Positions 21,471-25,680 of a stretch of 25,680 nt of DNA are shown one piece after another. The translations under genes were made by a program, and so were the position numbers. The DNA is taken from the NCBI GenBank assembly GCA_002451855.1, contig DKDS01000026.1, forward strand, positions 43,939 through 69,618, read 5' to 3'. Each line of letters opens with the position of its first letter. The stretch's first letter is position 1. This DNA comes from Ruminococcaceae bacterium UBA6842 (GTDB taxonomy: Bacteria; Bacillota; Clostridia; Oscillospirales; Acutalibacteraceae). A model generated the notes under the pieces. The model made no database searches, was not told the DNA's origin, and saw only the letters and a program-made list of their open reading frames with translations.

Positions 21471-22470
21471 TTATTTAAAGGATCTGTGCTGTCTTGACGC
21501 CGTTTCGGGCGACGAGGGCGCAGTCAGAGACTATATAATCTCAAAAATCGACGGAAAAGCCGATTGGCACACGGATAATCTCGGCAATATATTGGTTTTT
21601 AAAAAGGGCAAAAACCGCAGTGTAAAAAAACTGCTTATAGACGCCCATATGGACGAGGTGGGATTTATAATATCGGGCGTAACGGCTGACGGGTTTTTAA
21701 AATTCCACACCGTAGGCGGCATTGACACGGCGGCGATTATGTTCCGTCAGGTCAGGATAGGCAATGTAAACGGAGTTATCTGCGGAACCCCGATACATCT
21801 TCTGTCGGGCGAAGAAAAGAAAAAGCTGCCGAAGCCCGACAGCCTTTATATAGACATCGGCGCGGACAGCCGTGAAGCCGCTTTAAAATTTGTAGCTTTG
21901 GGCGACCGCGCGGTTATGCGCAGTGAATACCGTGAAATGGGAAATAAAATCAAGTGCAAGGCGATAGACGACCGTGTCGGCTGTGCCATACTGCTCTCCC
22001 TCATAATAAACGACAGCGATTATGATTTTTACGCTTCGTTTTCGGTGCAGGAGGAGGTCGGTCTCAGAGGCGCCAAAACAGCGGCATTCTCGGTCGACGC
22101 AGATTCGGCAATCGTACTTGAAGCCACCACCGCCGCCGACATTGCGGATGTTGACGGGGCACACCGTGTGTGTACCTTAGGAGACGGTCCCGCGGTATCC
22201 TTTATGGACAGAGCAACCGTATATGACCGTGAGTACTACCGTGCCGCGCTTGAAAGCGGAATTAAATGCCAGCCTAAATCCGCGGTTGCGGGCGGCAACA
22301 ATTCAGGCTCGATACATTTAAGCCGCGGCGGCGTCAGAACCGTTGCGATTTCCGTTCCCTGCCGATATATACATTCGGCGTCCTCCGTTGCCGATAAGGA
22401 CGATATTAAAAACGCCAAGATACTGGCGAAATATATGCTTGACGGCATTTGCGGCGGAGCAATTAAATGA
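21463..22470 (+). CDS. M42 family metallo-aminopeptidase (second of two)
   Basis: This is a 335-residue M42 aminopeptidase. The expected residues are His62 in DAHMDEVG, Asp169 in IDDRVG, Glu197/Glu198 in QEEVGLRGA, Glu220 in VLEATTAAD (Glu in place of the Asp of its neighbour, as in many M42 members) and His304 in YIHSASS. I chose the ATG at 21463 because GGGAGG lies 8 bases upstream; the GTG three codons earlier lies within that spacing. It overlaps the end of the first M42 gene by eight bases and the GNAT start by four. Two different M42 subunits made from adjacent coupled genes could form mixed TET complexes with complementary specificity; this is inference. Confidence 0.93.
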   Translation: MADYLKDLCCLDAVSGDEGAVRDYIISKIDGKADWHTDNLGNILVFKKGKNRSVKKLLIDAHMDEVGFIISGVTADGFLKFHTVGGIDTAAIMFRQVRIGNVNGVICGTPIHLLSGEEKKKLPKPDSLYIDIGADSREAALKFVALGDRAVMRSEYREMGNKIKCKAIDDRVGCAILLSLIINDSDYDFYASFSVQEEVGLRGAKTAAFSVDADSAIVLEATTAADIADVDGAHRVCTLGDGPAVSFMDRATVYDREYYRAALESGIKCQPKSAVAGGNNSGSIHLSRGGVRTVAISVPCRYIHSASSVADKDDIKNAKILAKYMLDGICGGAIK

Positions 22471-23150
22471 TAAGCCTTGTGCAGTCCCTGCCCGAGGTTT
22501 GCTCAAGGGACTTGGGGTTTTTAAAAATAAAGTGCCTTTTCGACTGTTATAAGGACGACAAAAGCGTCCTTTTTTGGCGGCAGGACAAAGGCGTTTACCT
22601 GTCCCTTTCGGGCGGCGATATGACGATAAGCGAGGGCGGCATAAACGCGGAGGAAATGCGTGAATTTATTTCGGTAATAGCGCCGAAAAACATTTTTTGC
22701 CCCCGCAAGACTGCCGATTTGCTTCGGCTTGAGCCTAAAGAGACTGTAAATGTTATGTTCCGCAAAGCGGATATTACGGGTTCTGCGGAGTGCGACCGCC
22801 TTGACAGCAGGGAGCTGTACGATATTTTGAATATTGAGGAATTTACCCTGCCGCCGTACCCCGATTTTGCCGTCGATTACTGTCGGCGGTTAAATATGGG
22901 ACAAGCCGATTATTACGGAATAAAGGACAAATGCGCCGCTGTTTCCTTAAGCTCGGGCGGATATTCGCTTATAACGGGCATAGTCAGCCGTCAAAGAGGG
23001 CTTGGCGGAAAGGCGCTTAACGCGATAATTCAAAAAAACCGCGGAAAAACCGTACTTGTATACTGCCGTGACGAATTAACGGAATTTTACAAAAAACACG
23101 GATTTAAAAAGCTTGACAAGAGGTATGCTTTAATAAATGAATATAAATAA
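22467..23150 (+). CDS. GNAT family N-acetyltransferase, substrate unknown
   Basis: This is a 227-residue protein. The first 125 or so residues resemble no family I can name. The C-terminal part (about 130-227) is a GNAT-like acyl-CoA binding fold: a beta strand pair around YYGIKDKCAAVSLSSGGYSLITGIV, the pantetheine loop SRQRGLGGKAL (motif A, R/Q-x-x-G-x-G/A-like), and the final YKKHGFKKLDKRYALI typical of GNAT ends. GGAG lies 7 bases before the ATG. It overlaps the second M42 gene by four bases and the next PLP gene by 14 bases. A role in acetylating a peptide or amino-acid amine is possible from context, but no substrate can be assigned. Confidence 0.75.
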   Translation: MISLVQSLPEVCSRDLGFLKIKCLFDCYKDDKSVLFWRQDKGVYLSLSGGDMTISEGGINAEEMREFISVIAPKNIFCPRKTADLLRLEPKETVNVMFRKADITGSAECDRLDSRELYDILNIEEFTLPPYPDFAVDYCRRLNMGQADYYGIKDKCAAVSLSSGGYSLITGIVSRQRGLGGKALNAIIQKNRGKTVLVYCRDELTEFYKKHGFKKLDKRYALINEYK

Positions 23151-24414
23151 ATTTTTTAATATTGATGAAAGGCTTTTAAAGCTTGATACGACAGTGCTTA
23201 AAGAATGTTCCGAGGTTTTTTCGGGCATTGACAGCATAACCGAATACAATCAGTTAAGGGTGCTCAACGCTTACATAAAAAACGGCGTAAGCGAGTCATA
23301 TATGTCCGGCTCTACCGGTTACGGCTATGACGACAGGGGCAGGGAGATACTTGAAAATGTAATGGCGTGCGTTATGGGAGCGGAGGACGCCCTTATGCGG
23401 CACAATTTTACCTGCGGAACCCATACGCTTGCCGTAGCGCTTTTCGGCATACTGCGCCCGGGCGACAAAATGCTCTGCCTTACGGGCAGACCGTACGATA
23501 CGATTACCGGTGTTATAGGAATAGACTCAAAAAATGACGGTTCGCTTGCGGATATGGGCGTTGAATACCGTCAGGTCGAGCTTAAAGAGGACTCCTCGCC
23601 CGATATAGACGGCATAAAGGCGGCACTTAAGGCAGACCGCTACAAAATGGCTTACATTCAGCGTTCAAGGGGTTACAGCACCAGAAAAAGCCTCACCGTT
23701 GATGTGATAGAGGAGCTTTGCGAAGCAGTTAAAGAGGTTTCGCCCGAAACCGTTATAATGGTTGACAACTGCTACGGCGAATTTACCGAAACAAAAGAGC
23801 CGTGCGATGTAGGCGCCGACCTGTGCGCGGGCTCGCTTATTAAAAATCCGGGCGGCGGAATTGCGCCTACGGGCGGATATATTGCGGGAAAGCATGAGCT
23901 TGTGGAGAAATGTGCCGCAAGGCTTACCTGCCCCGGCGTTGGGCGTGAGGTCGGCGCAACCTTAGGCCACAGCAGAGAGCTTTATATGGGTCTTTTCTCC
24001 GCTCCCCATGTTGTGGGCGAGGCGCTTAAGACCGCCGTGTACGCTTCACGGCTTTTTGAAAAGCTCGGTTACAGCGTAACACCCCGATACGACGAAAAAC
24101 GGGGCGACATTATAGAATGTATAACCCTCGGAAGCAGGGAGGGGCTTATCGCCTTTTGCAAGGGCATACAAAGCGGCGCTCCGGTGGATGCGTTTGTCGT
24201 TCCCGAGCCGTGCCCGATGCCCGGCTACGATGATGAAGTAATAATGGCTGCCGGCGCGTTCACCCTCGGGGCTTCGATAGAGTTTTCGGCTGACGGACCG
24301 CTCCGCGAGCCGTACGCGGCGTGGATGCAGGGCGGACTTAACTTCCACAGTGCGCACGCCGGCGTTCTTTTGGGCGCACAGAAAATGCTTGATGACGGCG
24401 CTTTAAAGCTTTAA
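23137..24414 (+). CDS. Methionine gamma-lyase family PLP enzyme (aluminium-resistance protein family)
   Basis: This is a 425-residue fold-type I PLP protein of the Met_gamma_lyase family (YnbB-like, PF06838). The family pattern is complete: SGSTGYGYDDRGRE near residue 58, HNFTCGTHTLAVALFGILRPGD, YIQRSRGYSTRKSLT, VDNCYGEFTE, and the PLP-binding Lys236 in GSLIKNPGGGIAPTGGYIAG. MAAGAFTLGASIEFSADGPLREPY lies near the end. Members are annotated as cystathionine-lyase-like or aluminium-resistance proteins; the reaction is not firmly known. No strong SD is close to the ATG, which lies 14 bases inside the GNAT gene, so translation is coupled. It is the last gene of the murD operon block, 27 bases before the next gene. 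Confidence 0.92.
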   Translation: MNINKFFNIDERLLKLDTTVLKECSEVFSGIDSITEYNQLRVLNAYIKNGVSESYMSGSTGYGYDDRGREILENVMACVMGAEDALMRHNFTCGTHTLAVALFGILRPGDKMLCLTGRPYDTITGVIGIDSKNDGSLADMGVEYRQVELKEDSSPDIDGIKAALKADRYKMAYIQRSRGYSTRKSLTVDVIEELCEAVKEVSPETVIMVDNCYGEFTETKEPCDVGADLCAGSLIKNPGGGIAPTGGYIAGKHELVEKCAARLTCPGVGREVGATLGHSRELYMGLFSAPHVVGEALKTAVYASRLFEKLGYSVTPRYDEKRGDIIECITLGSREGLIAFCKGIQSGAPVDAFVVPEPCPMPGYDDEVIMAAGAFTLGASIEFSADGPLREPYAAWMQGGLNFHSAHAGVLLGAQKMLDDGALKL

Positions 24415-24441
24415 CAAAACACCGAGAATGGAGATTAACTG

Positions 24442-25110
24442 ATGAAACAGATTTTTTCGGGTGATGTTTTTGAGGTTATGCCGCTTTCCGACGGAATAAT
24501 CTTTTCATACCGCAAGGATATTATAGAGAACAACATAGTGGTAGCCTATAAAATGCTCTCGTTTGAAAACGGACATTTTACCGATGTCGCCAAGAACATT
24601 TACCTGCTTACAAAGTTCGGAAACAATTATAAGGCGGTATCTACGCTTTGTTATAATTATATTACGGTTAAATCCATCGTTCTGCCGAACAGCAAGGTAT
24701 TTCTTCTGCACGACAACGGAAAGGCTCAGCTCCTCGATACGGACGCCTCGCCCGTTTGGACGGGTGAGCTTAAGTACAGGGGGTGCTGCGCTTCGGACAT
24801 TGCGCTTTACAAAAACACCCTGTGGGCAAGCTTTGCGGACTGTAATGTTTTGCTTCGCTATAATCTTACAAGTATGCGTGAGGAGCTGAGAATAGGCGGC
24901 GCCAAGTCTCCGTTTGACAAACCGTGCGACCTTTTCCCCGAGGGCGACTGCGTTATGGTAAGCAACCGTGGCTCGGACAAGCTGATACAGGTCGACCTTA
25001 ACAATTACAGCGTTTTCGAATACGAGCAGTTCGGCGAGCCTGTAAGACAATATGTAAAATCCGGCGATAACCGCTTTGCGGTGCTTAAATCGGGACTTTA
25101 CCTCATATAA
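24442..25110 (+). CDS. Hypothetical protein, propeller-like
   Basis: This is a 222-residue protein that I do not recognise. It is rich in short beta strands that alternate with Asn/Gly/Asp turns, as in YVTN/NHL or WD-type propellers: IFSGDVFEVMPLSDGIIFSY, KVFLLHDNGKAQLLDTD, LWASFADCNVLLRYNLTS, DCVMVSNRGSDKLIQVDLNN and RFAVLKSGLYLI. There is no signal peptide or membrane helix, so it is probably cytoplasmic. GGAG lies about 8 bases before the ATG. It follows the PLP enzyme by 27 bases in the same direction and ends at a strong terminator, so it is probably the last gene of that operon. It is too small for a full seven-blade propeller. Function unknown. Confidence 0.75.
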   Translation: MKQIFSGDVFEVMPLSDGIIFSYRKDIIENNIVVAYKMLSFENGHFTDVAKNIYLLTKFGNNYKAVSTLCYNYITVKSIVLPNSKVFLLHDNGKAQLLDTDASPVWTGELKYRGCCASDIALYKNTLWASFADCNVLLRYNLTSMREELRIGGAKSPFDKPCDLFPEGDCVMVSNRGSDKLIQVDLNNYSVFEYEQFGEPVRQYVKSGDNRFAVLKSGLYLI

Positions 25111-25115
25111 GATTT

Positions 25116-25152
25116 AAAAAAGCCTCGGCGCTTATAACGCCGAGGCTTTTTT
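25116..25152. terminator. Bidirectional terminator at the end of the murD operon and ybaK
   Basis: AAAAAAGCCTCGGCG (25116-25130) pairs perfectly over 15 bases with CGCCGAGGCTTTTTT (25138-25152), with a seven-base loop. The A and T tracts serve as U runs on either strand. On the minus side the T tract touches the ybaK stop (25152-25154). Confidence 0.93.
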
Positions 25153-25616
25153 CATACTGTTATATCGGAAAAATCCGCACCTATAAATTCCGCCAGCTCA
25201 CGGGGGTCAAGCCTTACCTGATACCCGACCCTGCCTGCGCTTACATAAAACAGGGGAAGCTCCCTTGCGCTTTCGTCTATAACGGTTTTAAACTTCTTTT
25301 TCATCCCGACAGGCGAACATCCGCCGTGTATATATCCCGTAAGCGGCAAAAGCTCCTTTTGCTTAAGCATTGATACCGCCTTTGCGCCCACGGCTCTTGC
25401 CGCCGCCTTGAGGTCAAGCGTTTTATCCACGGGTATTACAAAAACAAAGTGTTCCTTTGTATTTGATTCGGTAACAAGGGTTTTGAAAACACTTTCGCAG
25501 TCCTCGCCGAGCGTCTCGGCTATTTTTACTCCCTCTGTAAGCTCGGGCGAATACTCAAACGGCGTGTAACCGATTTTTGCCTTGTCGAGTATTCGCATAA
25601 CATTTGTTTTAAGCAT
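25152..25616 (-). CDS. ybaK: YbaK/EbsC family aminoacyl-tRNA deacylase (Cys-tRNA(Pro) type)
   Basis: This is a 154-residue protein of the YbaK/ProX editing fold. In the best-studied members it clears Cys-tRNA(Pro) misacylated by prolyl-tRNA synthetase. The pattern is the usual one: TNVMRILDKAKIGYTPFEYS at the start, ETLGEDCESVFKTLV, FVFVIPVDKTLDLKAAARAVGAKAVSMLKQKEL, then GYIHGGCSPVGMKKKFKTVIDESA with the conserved GGCSP loop, and a GRVGYQVRLDP ending. The SD is weak (GGGAAG). It is convergent with the murD operon and shares its terminator. A short partial gene ends 18 bases upstream, so they are probably co-transcribed. Confidence 0.93.
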   Translation of the reverse strand: MLKTNVMRILDKAKIGYTPFEYSPELTEGVKIAETLGEDCESVFKTLVTESNTKEHFVFVIPVDKTLDLKAAARAVGAKAVSMLKQKELLPLTGYIHGGCSPVGMKKKFKTVIDESARELPLFYVSAGRVGYQVRLDPRELAEFIGADFSDITV

Positions 25617-25634
25617 TTTAAAGCACTTCCCGAT

Positions 25635-25680
25635 TTATATGCCGTCGTAAAGTCCGTCATCAGCCATTTTATTTAAAGCC
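25635..25680 (-). CDS. C-terminal end of a minus-strand gene, cut by window edge
   Basis: On the minus strand an open frame enters from the window end and reads ALNKMADDGLYDGI before a TAA (25635-25637). It stops 18 bases before the ybaK start, and the GGGAAG used by ybaK lies in between. The position and direction suggest the upstream operon partner of ybaK. With 14 residues visible, no family can be assigned, and chance cannot be excluded. Confidence 0.45.
   Translation of the reverse strand, partial: ALNKMADDGLYDGI

Noticed and set aside
24505..25050. 181-codon minus-strand frame opposite the propeller-like gene
   Set aside because: The plus-strand frame has an SD, strand-turn repeats and operon position; the minus frame has none of these.

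Overview
The window looks like chromosomal core DNA of a Gram-positive bacterium of the class Clostridia (Oscillospiraceae/Ruminococcaceae-like). This is inferred from a Firmicutes gene set: RNase Y, DUF951, a YtrA-type GntR/ABC module, an L10 leader with attenuator, and a class-I tetrahydrofolate (THF) riboswitch in front of an ECF folate S-component. Promoters match the sigma-A consensus and Shine-Dalgarno (SD) sites are strong. I see no tRNA, rRNA, insertion sequence, prophage or CRISPR array.

Layout. 1-939 (-) is the N-terminal part of a class A penicillin-binding protein, cut by the window edge. 940-1289 is a divergent promoter region packed with short perfect hairpins and a 12-bp direct repeat. 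1290-5560 (+) is a tightly overlapping operon: DUF951, prfA, tsaC, coaE, M18 aminopeptidase. A small two-helix membrane protein (5634-5867) and mnmE (5939-7300) follow. A bidirectional terminator separates mnmE from convergent rny (7361-8908, -). Next on the minus strand are a flavodoxin, an iron-containing alcohol dehydrogenase, and the rplJ-rplL operon with its own consensus promoter and attenuated leader. Further along the minus strand are a GH25 lysozyme lipoprotein with three SH3 repeats and a gntR-ATPase-permease operon (16826 down to 13945) with a 23-bp palindromic operator. Divergent from it is a CPA2 cation/proton antiporter (16992-18212, +). Then come the THF riboswitch and folT, and a second overlapping operon (19081-24414, +): murD, two different M42 aminopeptidases, a GNAT acetyltransferase and a methionine-gamma-lyase-like PLP enzyme. 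A hypothetical propeller-like protein follows. The window ends with convergent ybaK and the tail of another minus-strand gene.

How the genes work together. Most of the content is housekeeping: translation termination and tRNA modification (prfA, tsaC, mnmE, ybaK), ribosome stalk (rplJL), cofactor supply (coaE, folT), cell wall (PBP, murD, GH25), mRNA decay (rny) and peptide turnover (M18, two M42). I found no clearly new multi-gene system. The points most worth a second look are: an in-frame amber codon followed by 27 coding-like codons at the end of the ABC permease; a lysozyme lipoprotein whose only upstream starts are ATT/ATA; the hairpin cluster bounded by 12-bp direct repeats that duplicate a -10 box; the THF expression platform that buries the SD in a terminator stem; an SD-masking hairpin before the small membrane protein; and the murD/M42/M42/GNAT/PLP operon.
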